Positions 17,876 through 26,256 of a DNA stretch of 64,000 nt are shown piece by piece (position 1 is the first letter of the stretch; every line of letters begins with the position of its first letter). Under the pieces are notes generated by a model. It had not been told where the DNA came from. It made no database searches and saw nothing but the letters and a program-made list of their open reading frames with translations. The position numbers and the translations under genes are program-made. The stretch covers positions 1 through 64,000 of the forward strand of contig NZ_BOQL01000082.1 in the NCBI RefSeq assembly GCF_018332655.1, given 5' to 3'. The DNA comes from Actinoplanes auranticolor. GTDB lineage: Bacteria > Actinomycetota > Actinomycetes > Mycobacteriales > Micromonosporaceae.

Positions 17876-18070
17876 ATGCTGACGTATCCGGCCGTTCATA
17901 TGCCCGAACCGGGCAAGGAGAGCCAGTTCGTCACCGGGAGGGCGGCATGGTTTCGCTGCTCGTCGGTCTCATCGACGGCTCGGTCGAGCACCGGGGCCTG
18001 CAGGCGTCCGCGCCGGGGCCGAACCCCGAGTGTCGAGCTGATGGTGTCGGCTCCCGACAGTCAGGGATGA
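17876..18070 (+). pseudogene. Decayed tandem duplicate of the SMI1 immunity gene
   Basis: This stretch repeats the preceding immunity gene with several internal deletions. It keeps the start (ATGCTGACG), the segment coding YPA, the MPEPGKES block (PEPGNES in the intact copy), the SLLVGLIDGSVEH-coding block (intact: SLMVGLIDGSVEH) in a shifted frame, and the end VELMVSAPDSQG (intact: VDLMVPASDSQG). DNA identity is high over the last 110 bp, offset by 272-276 bp. The terminator is duplicated too. The remaining 64-codon frame cannot encode a folded SMI1 domain. Confidence 0.85.
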
Positions 18071-18699
18071 CCGTGTGACCCTCCCCGGCCGGTGCTCGCC
18101 GGCCGGGGAGGGGCCGCTCGCAGGCCGTCGAGCAGCAGGGTGCAGATGACGTCGAGTTCCTGCTCGATGCCCGGGTCCTTCCAGCCACCCGCGAGGCCGG
18201 GATGGTGGAAGCGGGTGGTGGCGGTGAAAACAGCACGGGCGGACTCGGCCGGATCGGCGCTGCGGAACGAGCCGTCGGCCATGCCGTCGGCGAGGATGGC
18301 TGCCAGCTGGCCCAGCAGGTCCGCCACGTGGTCGCGCGCCGCGCTGCTGTCCTCGGTGACCAGGATCTTGTACGCGGCGAACAGCTCCGGATCGTCGTGG
18401 GCCTTGGCCCGCTTCGAGGTCAGCAGGGCGGCGAGCCAGGAGCGTAGCCGCTGGGGCGCTGGGATCCCGGTGTCGCCCACGATGGCGGCCAGGCCATCGC
18501 GGTCACGGTTCAGCCAGCGCCGGGAGACCGCTTCGCGCAGCGCCGTCTTGGACGGGAAGTGCTTGTAGACGGCGGCATGGCTGACACCGAGCGCCTTGCC
18601 CACGTCGACCACCGTCGCCTTGGCCGGTCCGTGGCGACGCAGCACGTCCTCGGTGGCGGACAGGATCGTCTCCGCGTCCAGCGGCCCGCTCGTCCGCAT
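18061..18699 (-). CDS. TetR/AcrR-family transcriptional regulator
   Basis: 212 residues from the ATG at 18699. The N-terminal helix-turn-helix is typical: ILSATEDVLRRHGPAKATVV, then VGKALGVSHAAVYKHFPSKT. The C-terminal part is a helical ligand-binding domain (LAAYKILVTEDSSAARDHV-type region), close to the C-terminal TetR_C_33 style seen in YbiH-like members. The divergent gene (18836) encodes an NAD(P)-binding NmrA-like protein, the likely target. The last dozen residues (STGRGGSHGHP) are encoded by the antisense of the duplicated terminator, so this tail was acquired or changed by that duplication. Confidence 0.9.
   Translation of the reverse strand: MRTSGPLDAETILSATEDVLRRHGPAKATVVDVGKALGVSHAAVYKHFPSKTALREAVSRRWLNRDRDGLAAIVGDTGIPAPQRLRSWLAALLTSKRAKAHDDPELFAAYKILVTEDSSAARDHVADLLGQLAAILADGMADGSFRSADPAESARAVFTATTRFHHPGLAGGWKDPGIEQELDVICTLLLDGLRAAPPRPASTGRGGSHGHP
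18079..18112 (+). terminator. Duplicated terminator hairpin
   Basis: A 14-bp stem: CCCTCCCCGGCCGG at 18079-18092 pairs with 18099-18112. It is the second copy of the hairpin at 17801-17840 and carries compensating changes. It lies inside the 3' end of the leftward TetR gene, so its sequence also encodes that protein's last residues. Confidence 0.75.
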
Positions 18700-18791
18700 C
18701 AGGCGTGGTGGTTCGGCGAGGCGCGCATCGTCCGAGCGTACCGGTCATCACCGTCGCGGCCCTGATCCCGCCCAGGCTGAGTTGCAGGTTT

Positions 18792-18807
18792 CAGAATGTG
18801 TATTCTG
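18792..18807. promoter_or_regulatory. Candidate TetR operator and promoter
   Basis: The inverted repeat CAGAAT-GTGT-ATTCTG lies between the divergent TetR and NmrA-like genes, about 30 bp before the GTG at 18836. It stands out as AT-rich in GC-rich DNA. It is the best candidate for the TetR binding site, and its right half (TATTCT) could serve as a -10 element for the rightward gene. Confidence 0.5.
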
Positions 18808-18835
18808 TAACCCGTCGAGACGGAGGCGAGCAAAC

Positions 18836-19669
18836 GTGACCATTCTGGTGACCGGTGCCCGGGGACAGGTCGGCGCTGCGGTACTGAAGGAATTGCTGGA
18901 CGCCGGGGCGCAGGTCCGCGCGTCCAGCCGCACTCCGCGGCCGGGCGACTTCCCGCACGGCGTTGACGTGGTGCGGGCCGATCTCGCCGACCCGGCGACC
19001 CTGCCGGAGGCGCTGGCCGGAGTACGCAAGGTCTTCCTGTACGCCCATCCGGAGACGGGCGGCGAGTTCGCGGCAGCGGCGCGCCGGGCCGGCGTCGAGC
19101 ATGTGGTCCTGCTGTCCTCCTACTCGGTGCTGGCGCCGGACGCCGCCGCCAATCCGATCGGGCTGCGGCACCTCGCGGCGGAGCGGGCGCTGGAGGACGC
19201 CGGGTTCGGCCGGACGTTCGTGCGGCCCGGTTACTTCGCCACCAACTCCCTGCGCTGGCAGTCGATCCGGACCGAGCGGGTGTTGCGTACCGCCTTCCCG
19301 GACGCGACGACCGCGCCGGTCCACGAGCGTGACATCGCCGCGGTGGCAGCCCGGGCTCTGCTGGACGACACCCCGGGCGCCGCCTATCCCGTTCTGGGCG
19401 CGGGTCCGGTGACCATTCGTGACCAGGTCGCCGTGATCGCCGAGGCGATCGGCGAGCCTGTACGGCTGCAGGAGGTGGACGTCGACACGTACCGCGCCGA
19501 GCTGTTGATGCACCTGCCCCGGCCGCTGGTCGACATGGTGCTTCAGGCCCGGGGGAGCGTGCCGACGCTGCCCGCCGAGGTGGCCGTCGATGCCGTGCCC
19601 GAGCTCCTGGGCCGGCCCGCGCTGACCTTCGCCGCGTGGGCCCACGACCACGCCGGCGATTTCCGCTGA
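18836..19669 (+). CDS. NmrA-like NAD(P)-binding oxidoreductase
   Basis: 277 residues from the GTG at 18836, preceded by CGGAGGCGAG. It opens with the nucleotide-binding motif VTILVTGARGQVGAAVLKEL, continues with RADLADPATLPEAL and VEHVVLLSSYSVLAP, and has a C-terminal NmrA-type substrate domain. It lacks a standard Tyr-x-x-x-Lys pair, as is usual for the atypical SDR group (NmrA/QOR2-like, quinone reductase or redox sensor). The divergent TetR gene probably represses it. The substrate is unknown. Confidence 0.85.
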   Translation: MTILVTGARGQVGAAVLKELLDAGAQVRASSRTPRPGDFPHGVDVVRADLADPATLPEALAGVRKVFLYAHPETGGEFAAAARRAGVEHVVLLSSYSVLAPDAAANPIGLRHLAAERALEDAGFGRTFVRPGYFATNSLRWQSIRTERVLRTAFPDATTAPVHERDIAAVAARALLDDTPGAAYPVLGAGPVTIRDQVAVIAEAIGEPVRLQEVDVDTYRAELLMHLPRPLVDMVLQARGSVPTLPAEVAVDAVPELLGRPALTFAAWAHDHAGDFR

Positions 19670-19844
19670 TCATCTCCGTCGGCACCTTCGGATGCCCGGC
19701 ACCCGGATATCACGAAGGCGCGTGATGCCGGCGACGCCGTGGCGCACGACGATCGTTGCGGACCCGCGCCCGGGTGGTGCTGTCGCCCGGCCGCGCATCG
19801 GCCGGGCCGGGACAGTCCATCGTTTAACCACGCTAGGAGATCGA

Positions 19845-20579
19845 ATGGCTTTGAACGGCAGGACGGCGATCGTCACCGGAGCCTCACGCGGAATCGGACG
19901 GGCCATCGCCGAACGGCTGGCCCGGGACGGTTTCCGGGTGGTCGCCCACTACCAGCACAACAAGGAGGCGGCCGAGGCGGTCGTCCGCGGCATCGTCGAG
20001 AGTGGCGGTGAGGCCGCCGCGATCGGCGGTGACGTCTCCGTGGCCGCCGACGTCCGGGCGCTCTTCGAGTTCGCCGGCGCCCGGGGCGCCGGTGTCGACG
20101 TCGTCGTCAACAACGCCGGGGTACTGGTCGGCGGGCCCGTGCAGTACACCTCGGAGGAGGACTTCGACCGCGCGGTCGCGGTGAACTTCAAGAGCGTGTT
20201 CCTCTCGGCCCAGGAGGCCGTCAAGGTCCTGCCCGAGGGCGGGCGGATCATCAACATCGCTGCCGGGCTCCCGTCCGGGGCGGTGCCGATGCTCGGCGTC
20301 TACGGCGCCACCAAGGTGGCGGTCGAGGTGCTGACCCGTTCGCTGGCGCACCAGTTCGGCCCGCAGGGCATCACGGTGAACGCGGTGGCGCCCGGCCCCA
20401 CCGACACCGACATGCTCTCGCCCGACGCCCGGCAGAACCTCGACATGATCATCGGTGCCACGCCGCTGCGGCGCCTGGGCCAGCCGGCGGACGTCGCCGC
20501 CGTGGTCTCGTTCCTCGCCGGACAGGACTCCGCCTGGGTGACCGGGCAGACCCTGCACGCCGACGGAGGAATGCTGTAG
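19845..20579 (+). CDS. Short-chain dehydrogenase/reductase with Ser-to-Ala change
   Basis: 244 residues from the ATG at 19845, with AGGAG eight bases upstream. This is a classical SDR: cofactor motif TGASRGIGRAIAERL, NNAGVLVGG, catalytic YGATK, and C-terminal VTGQTLHADGGML. The residue 13 before the catalytic Tyr, normally Ser, lies in IINIAAGLPSG and is Ala (GCC). Close family members usually have Ser here, so activity may be altered or a nearby Ser may substitute. It follows the NmrA-like gene on the same strand after 175 bp and may share its physiology. Confidence 0.9.
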   Translation: MALNGRTAIVTGASRGIGRAIAERLARDGFRVVAHYQHNKEAAEAVVRGIVESGGEAAAIGGDVSVAADVRALFEFAGARGAGVDVVVNNAGVLVGGPVQYTSEEDFDRAVAVNFKSVFLSAQEAVKVLPEGGRIINIAAGLPSGAVPMLGVYGATKVAVEVLTRSLAHQFGPQGITVNAVAPGPTDTDMLSPDARQNLDMIIGATPLRRLGQPADVAAVVSFLAGQDSAWVTGQTLHADGGML

Positions 20580-20643
20580 GACCCGGCTCACCGCCGCGCT
20601 GAGCTTCCGGGCCCGGTGCCGGCACGACGAGAGGCGCTCGATC

Positions 20644-23487
20644 ATGCCAAGTCCCTTCCCGCTGGTGGGCCGCGACGACACCCAGGCCGCGCTCGACGGC
20701 GCACTGGAGGCGCTGGCCGGCGGCACGGGAGGGTGCCTGGTCATCGAGGGCCCGGCGGGGATCGGCAAGACCCGCGTTCTGACCGCCGCGGTCGGCGCGG
20801 CCGGCGAGCGGGGGATCACCGTCGCGGCGGGCCGCACCACCGAGCTGGACCGGGTGGCGCCGTTGACCACCTTCCTGGCGGCGCTGCGCACCTCGGTGCC
20901 GCCGGTGCTCGACGAGACCCGGATGGCCGACATCACCCGGCACCCGGACGCCAAGTTCTGGCTGGTGGACCAGCTCAGCGAGCGGGTCGAGCAGTTCTGC
21001 CGGGACCGGCCGCTGGTGATCGCGATCGACGACATCCAGTGGGTGGACGAGCTCACCTCGCTCGCGCTGCGGGTGATGGTGCCGGCGTTGCAGTCGTCCT
21101 CGGTGCTCTGGCTGCTCGCCCGGCGCTCGCACATCTCCCGCACCCCGGCCGCCGCGATGGTGGACTGGTTGATCGACGAGGGCGCCCGGTCGCTCCCGCT
21201 GGAGCCGCTGGACCCGCCGGCCGCGGCCCGGTTCTGCGTCAACGTGCTCGGCGCCCGGCCCGGGCCCGGCGTGCTGGCCCTGGCCGACGGCGCCGACGGC
21301 AACCCCTTCCTGCTCGAGGAGCTGCTGACCACCTTGCAGGCGACCGGCCGGATCCACCGGTCCGGCGGCCTCGCCGAGGTCTCCGAGGGTCCGCTGCCGG
21401 CCAGCTTCGTGACCACTGTGGACCGCCGGCTCAGCGAGCTGCCCGCCCACGTCCGCCGGCTGCTGGAGGTCGGTGCCGTGCTGGGCCGCCCGTTCACCCT
21501 GCACGAGGTGGCCGGCCTGCTCGCCCAGCCCACCGCCGAGCTGCTCGGAGCCACCCGCGACGCGGTGGACGCCGGCACGCTGATCGACAGCGGCAGCTCG
21601 CTGTGGTTCCGGCACAACCTCATCCGCGAGGCCGTCTACGACGGTCTTCCCGGATCCGCCCGGCAGGCCCTGCACCGGGAGGCGGTCACGGTCCTGCGCA
21701 ACGAGGGGCGCCCGGCGGCGGAGATCGCCGAGCACTTCGTGCACGGGGCGCAACAGGTCGACCCCCAGTCGATGGAGCTGCTGCGGGACGCCATCGACGA
21801 GGTCGCCCACTCCGCGCCCGGCGCCGCCGCCGACCTGATCATGCAGACTCTCGATCTGCTGCGCGGCGACGACCCGGGCCGGCTGCAGCTGATCGCGGAC
21901 GCTATCCGGCTGCTCGCCTCGGCCGGGCGGCTGGCCGAGGCGCAGAAGCTCGGCGACATCTACCTCAGCTGCGGACTGTCCGCGCCCGACGAGGCCGCGA
22001 TCCTGCTCGGCCTGGCCGAGGCGCTCAAGCACGCGGGTCAGGACCGCGAGGCGGTCGCGTACATCGAGCGGGCGCTGTGCCGCGAGGGCGTGCCGACCCC
22101 GGATCAGGCCCGCCTGCTCGGCGTTCAGGCCCACGGCCTGCTGCAGGTCGGCGAGCTCGACGCGGCCCAGCGGGCCGCGGCCGGGGCGGTCGAGCAGGGC
22201 GGGCTCAGTGGTACGCACTCAGCCGTGGTGCTGGGCGGTGCCGCGCAGAGTGCCGTCGCGTACGCCCGGGGTGAGCTCGACCTCGCCCTGCGCCACGCCG
22301 ACGACGCCGTGACCCTGGCCGACCGGGTCCGCGGCGAGGCACCGCACCGCCATCCGCGGCTCTGGCTGGGCCGGGCCCTGGTGGCCCTGGACCGTACGGA
22401 CCGCGCCGGCTACGTCTACGAGGCCGACCGCCGGATCGCCGACCAGCTCGGCACGGTGTGGTCGCGTCCGCTGTCCCAGCTGTTCCAGGCCGATCTGCTG
22501 CTCTCCACCGGTCAACTGGGCGACGCGGAGGCGGCGGCCGAGGCGGGCCTGCTCGCCGCCGAGCAGCTGGGCGCCACCGCGTGTGCCCCGGCGCTGCTCG
22601 CCACGCTCGCCCACCTGGCCGTACGCCGCAAGGACCAGACGGCGGCCCGGCGTCATCTCGACCGTGCCCGGCACTACCTCGACACGGGGGTGTGCGCCAC
22701 GGACGAGGAAGTGCAGTGGGAGACCGCGCTGTACCACGACGCCGACGGCCGGCCGGAAGCCGCGTTCGAGGCTCTCAGCAGCCTCTACCCGATCCTGGGG
22801 GACCGTCCCTACCTGCTCGTGCACGAACCGCTCGCCGCCGCGTCGCTGACCCGGTTCGCCCTCGCCGTCGGCGCGCGGCACGAGGCGGCGAGCGTCGTGG
22901 CCGCCGCCCGCCGGGTCGCCGACCGCAATCAGGGAGTGGTGTCGCTCAACGGTGCCGCGCTGCACGCCGAGGGCCTGCTGCACGACGACCTCGACGCCCT
23001 GCGCGCGGCCGTCACGGCGTACCGGACGAGCCCGCGTCCGCTGTGCCGGGCCTCGGCGCTGGAGGATCAGGCGGTCGCCGAGCGGTCGCGGGGCGACGAC
23101 GCGGCCGCGCCCGCCTTGTTCGAGCAGGCCCTGTCGTTGTACGCCGACGCGGGCGCGCACCGCGACGTCCAGCGTCTCCAGGGACGCCTGCGGCGGGCCC
23201 GGTCGGGCCGGCCGACGGGACGGGGGACGGCCCGCCGGCCGAAGAGCGGATGGGGCAGCCTCACGGAGTCGGAGCTGCGGGTCGTGCGCCTGGTGGCTCA
23301 GGGCCGGACCAACCGGGAGGTGGCGGCCGAGCTCTTCCTGTCCCGGCACACCGTGGACAGCCACATCCGCCACGCGTTCGCCAAGCTGCGGGTGTCCAGC
23401 CGGGTCGAGCTGACCCGGCTGGCGCTGGAGAACGACCGCGGGACCGCGTCGTCCTCCGACGGCCTCAGGCCGGCCGCGACACGATGA
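20644..23487 (+). CDS. LAL-type LuxR-family regulator with AAA ATPase domain
   Basis: 947 residues, the usual size for this family. An N-terminal STAND/AAA ATPase domain carries Walker A (GPAGIGKTR, about residue 38) and Walker B (VIAIDDIQWVDE). TPR-like helical repeats fill the middle, and a GerE/LuxR helix-turn-helix ends the protein (LTESELRVVRLVAQGRTNRE, then VDSHIRHAFAKLRV). The start ATG at 20644 follows GAGAGGCG. LAL proteins are ATP- and ligand-dependent activators of metabolic or secondary-metabolite genes. The 3' end overlaps the convergent MFS gene by 23 bp. The target is not evident. Confidence 0.92.
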   Translation: MPSPFPLVGRDDTQAALDGALEALAGGTGGCLVIEGPAGIGKTRVLTAAVGAAGERGITVAAGRTTELDRVAPLTTFLAALRTSVPPVLDETRMADITRHPDAKFWLVDQLSERVEQFCRDRPLVIAIDDIQWVDELTSLALRVMVPALQSSSVLWLLARRSHISRTPAAAMVDWLIDEGARSLPLEPLDPPAAARFCVNVLGARPGPGVLALADGADGNPFLLEELLTTLQATGRIHRSGGLAEVSEGPLPASFVTTVDRRLSELPAHVRRLLEVGAVLGRPFTLHEVAGLLAQPTAELLGATRDAVDAGTLIDSGSSLWFRHNLIREAVYDGLPGSARQALHREAVTVLRNEGRPAAEIAEHFVHGAQQVDPQSMELLRDAIDEVAHSAPGAAADLIMQTLDLLRGDDPGRLQLIADAIRLLASAGRLAEAQKLGDIYLSCGLSAPDEAAILLGLAEALKHAGQDREAVAYIERALCREGVPTPDQARLLGVQAHGLLQVGELDAAQRAAAGAVEQGGLSGTHSAVVLGGAAQSAVAYARGELDLALRHADDAVTLADRVRGEAPHRHPRLWLGRALVALDRTDRAGYVYEADRRIADQLGTVWSRPLSQLFQADLLLSTGQLGDAEAAAEAGLLAAEQLGATACAPALLATLAHLAVRRKDQTAARRHLDRARHYLDTGVCATDEEVQWETALYHDADGRPEAAFEALSSLYPILGDRPYLLVHEPLAAASLTRFALAVGARHEAASVVAAARRVADRNQGVVSLNGAALHAEGLLHDDLDALRAAVTAYRTSPRPLCRASALEDQAVAERSRGDDAAAPALFEQALSLYADAGAHRDVQRLQGRLRRARSGRPTGRGTARRPKSGWGSLTESELRVVRLVAQGRTNREVAAELFLSRHTVDSHIRHAFAKLRVSSRVELTRLALENDRGTASSSDGLRPAATR

Positions 23488-24889
23488 AGCGGGTCAGCAC
23501 CGCACCCAGCAGCGTGGCGCCGAGGGCGCACCACAGCGCCGCCGAGTAGCCCGAGACGAGGGCGTCGGCGGGGCTCAGGTCGCCGGCCACCGCTCGCGTC
23601 CGGCTGTCGGCCACCGCCGCGAGCACTGCCAGTCCCAGCGCGCCACCGGCCTGGTAGGTGGTGGTGGCCAGCCCGGCCGCCGCCCCGGCGATCGGGTCGT
23701 CGATGCCCATGGTGCACACGACGAACGACGAGACGATCGACATGCCGAGCCCGAACGCCCACACCGACGCGGGCACCACGAAGGCCACCACGATCGACCG
23801 TTCGTCGCTGAGCAGGGTGGCCCAGGCGGCGAGGGCGGCTGCCTGGATCAGCAGCCCGGCGGCGAGCGCGTTGTGCGGGCCGAACCGCAGCACCCGGGGG
23901 GCCACCTGGGTGCCGATCAGCATCGCCAGGGGCACCGGCAGGTAGATCAGCGCCGCGGAGAGCGAGTCGAAGTTGCGCACCTGCTGCAGGAAGAGCGTGA
24001 TGACGAAGAAGGTCGAGATCAGCACGGTCCCGACCAGCGTGAAGATCACGTTGCCGACCACGACGTTGCGCCGGTCGAACAGTGCGGTCGGCAGCAGCGG
24101 GGCGGCGGCCCGGCGCTGCCGTACGACGAACGCCACGATGAGCACCGCGGCCGCCGCGTACTCGGCGATGGTGAGCGCCGAGGTCCAGCCCTGGGCGCTG
24201 CCCCGGACCGTGGCGAGGATCAGCAGGATCAGCCCGCCGGTGGCGGCGACGGCGCCGAAGATGTCGAGGCGTTCCCGCGCGCCCCCGGGCGTGGCCGGCA
24301 GCAGCCGCAGGCTGGCGGCCAGCACGAACAGCCCGATCGGCAGGTTGATCAGGAAGATCCACTGCCAGGCGGCCGTGGTGAGCAGGCCGCCGAGCACCAG
24401 GCCGACCGGCGCGGCGACGCCGGCCATGCCGCTGAAGATGCCGATCGCCTTGTTGCGGTTCGGGCCCTCCGGGAAGATGTCGGTGATCAGCGCCAGCGCG
24501 GCGGGAGTGACGAGGGCGGCGCCCAGGCCCTGGAAGAGCCGGCTCACCACCAGCTGCCACGGCTCCGTGGAGGCCGCGCAGGCGAGCGAGAAGAGCGTGA
24601 AGACCACGACGCCGGCGATGAACAGCCGGCGCCGGCCGACGATGTCGGTGGCCCGCCCGGCCAGCAGCATGAAGCCCGCGAAGCCGACCAGGTACGCGTC
24701 CACCACCCAGGCGATCGTCGTGGGGGTGAAGCCGAGCGAGTCGCTGATGTGCGGCAGCGCGATGTTGACCGCCGAGGCGTCCATGACGGACATGAACTCG
24801 ATGAGCGCCAGGACCCAGAAGACGGCCCAGGGGCCGCGCCGGACGGCCGGGGGCGCCTGCGCCTTCGCGCCGACACTTGCAGGACTCAT
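23465..24889 (-). CDS. MFS drug transporter, DHA2 (14-TMS) family
   Basis: 474 residues from the ATG at 24889; an in-frame ATG at 24943 preceded by GAAGG is an alternative that adds 18 residues. About 14 hydrophobic helices are visible. Motif A lies between TM2 and TM3 (GRATDIVGRRRLFIAG). Motif C-like sequence (SGMAGVAAPVGLVLGGLLT) is in TM5, the mark of proton-coupled drug exporters such as QacA/EmrB-type pumps. It acts in the cytoplasmic membrane. The gene is convergent with the LAL regulator. A CCTGT...ACAGG inverted repeat at 24904-24928 just upstream could be an operator. Confidence 0.92.
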   Translation of the reverse strand: MSPASVGAKAQAPPAVRRGPWAVFWVLALIEFMSVMDASAVNIALPHISDSLGFTPTTIAWVVDAYLVGFAGFMLLAGRATDIVGRRRLFIAGVVVFTLFSLACAASTEPWQLVVSRLFQGLGAALVTPAALALITDIFPEGPNRNKAIGIFSGMAGVAAPVGLVLGGLLTTAAWQWIFLINLPIGLFVLAASLRLLPATPGGARERLDIFGAVAATGGLILLILATVRGSAQGWTSALTIAEYAAAAVLIVAFVVRQRRAAAPLLPTALFDRRNVVVGNVIFTLVGTVLISTFFVITLFLQQVRNFDSLSAALIYLPVPLAMLIGTQVAPRVLRFGPHNALAAGLLIQAAALAAWATLLSDERSIVVAFVVPASVWAFGLGMSIVSSFVVCTMGIDDPIAGAAAGLATTTYQAGGALGLAVLAAVADSRTRAVAGDLSPADALVSGYSAALWCALGATLLGAVLTRFIVSRPA

Positions 24890-25246
24890 CGGAGAACCCG
24901 CTTCCTGTTCCGAACTGAATGAGACAGGACCACCGCTGCTCATCCTTCGGGCGGTCCGGCCGCCTTTCATCACGCGTTGTCGTGATTTCACCGGCCGCCG
25001 GGTACGGCGGCGCGCGAGGAGATATCCCGGGAAGGCGGGATGACCGGTCCGAGCCCGGCACGAGATGGTTCTCGCCGGCCACCACGACCGGACAGTCCGA
25101 CGAAAGGCGCGCGCGATGGTTACGTTCTCCCACACGGTCCTCGTCAATGACGAGCGCGCCGACCATCCTGAGATCAAGCTCGGCGGCAAGCGCGTCCAGG
25201 ACCGGACGGTATCGCCGTGAGCCACGGCGATGCCGCCGGTCCGCTG
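24890..25246. other. Intergenic region between MFS gene and MarR remnant
   Basis: This 357-bp stretch holds the MFS promoter and no clear gene. A 34-codon rightward frame begins with ATG at 25116 (MVTFSHTVLVNDERAD) after AAAGG. It has no recognised family and is probably debris. Confidence 0.4.
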
Positions 25247-25600
25247 CTAGGAGTCGTCCCGCCGGTCCAGCTCCGCGATGTGCCCCAGCATCCCCTCGAC
25301 ACCCGCCGTCGCCCGCAGGGTCACGAGGCGCCGGTCCACGCTGTCCCGGACGCGCGTCACGTGCCCGGCCCTCTCCAGCCGGTTGAGCAGCGACGAGGTC
25401 GCGCCCGGCGTCAGTCGATGCGTCGGCTCAGAGCGGCCTGGGTCAGCGGCGTGCCGCGTTCCTCCGCCGACAGGATCTCCACCACGGCGTTGGCGTCGGT
25501 GGTGTGCAGGCCCATCCGCGTACCGAAATGCCGGCCGAGCTCGGCGAAGGCCACCCCGTGATCGCGCAGCCCGCCGAGCAGACGGTCTCTTTCCGGGACG
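25247..25600 (-). pseudogene. MarR-family regulator, frameshifted and 5'-truncated
   Basis: Reading leftward from about 25600 gives RDRLLGGLRDHGVAFAELG and TQAALSRRI of a MarR winged helix, then a TGA near 25412. One frame over the protein continues LTPGATSSLLNRLERAGHV, then RDSVDRRLVTLRATAGVEG, to a TAG at 25247. Restoring a single base in ATC-GACTG rebuilds the normal sequence RRIGLTPGATSSLLN. The start codon and first residues are also missing, because the 5' end is fused to a monooxygenase remnant. Both defects mark a pseudogene. Confidence 0.8.
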
Positions 25601-26244
25601 GCGGGCAGAACGTCGACGTGCGGGGCGCCGCCCGCGACGTCCTCGACCGGATGGGGCTCGAGGAGGCGGTACGCCGCCGGAGCACCACCGAGCAGGGCAC
25701 GAGCGTCCTCGACGGCAAGGGCCGCGTCATAGCGAGGTTCCCGGTCGAGGACCCGGACGGCCCCACCGCCGAGCTGGAGATCCTCCGCGGCGACCTGGCC
25801 CGGGTCATCCGCGGCGAACGGGGGCACCACCCGGGCCACCCTGGCCTTCACCGCCCGCGGGCAGAATCTCGCCGACCTGCCGCTGGACCAGGCGCGCGCG
25901 GCGCTGCGCAGCACCTTCCAGGACGCGGGCTGGCAGGCCGAGCGGGTCATGGCCGGCGGATACGTCCTGGCCGCCTGCCTCAGCCGGGCCGAGCCGACCG
26001 GCCTCGGCGCCGCGCTCACCCGTTACGAGGGATGGATGCGGCCCTGATCGCGGACGCGCAGAAGCTGCCGCCGGGCACGCCGGGGCTCTTGTACCCGAGG
26101 TCCCGGTCCGGTGTGCGGGCCGTACGGCTGGCGGCCCGCATCGGCAGCCTGGGCGTGCTCCGCAAGCTGACGTCCCGGATCGGTCACGTCGCCCGGACCG
26201 ACCAGCCCCTGCCGCCGATGAATCTCGAGCGGAACGTGCGGTGA
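25594..26244 (+). pseudogene. FAD-dependent monooxygenase, multiply broken
   Basis: Pieces of a TetX/PHBH-like monooxygenase are spread over two frames. RDGGQNVDVRGAARDVLDRM and EILRDDLARVI-like EILRGDLARVI come first. Then, one frame over, LAFTARGQNLADLPLDQARA and AGGYVLAACLSRAEPTGLG follow, and back in the first frame LIADAQKLPPGTPGLLYPRS and the C-terminus. The GxGxxG FAD-binding start (about 40 residues) is gone, and roughly 100 residues around the second FAD motif are deleted. The MarR remnant abuts it head to head. Confidence 0.8.
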
Positions 26245-26256
26245 ACGTGATCAGGC

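Noticed and set aside
25116-25220. 34-codon rightward frame with ATG and AAAGG upstream (MVTFSHTVLVNDERAD)
   Set aside because: It has no family, no partner and lies in a pseudogene zone; it is too short to support.
23465-25225. Longer N-terminus (586 residues) for the MFS transporter
   Set aside because: The first 112 residues are Arg/Ser-rich, precede the normal MFS start and overlap unrelated intergenic sequence.
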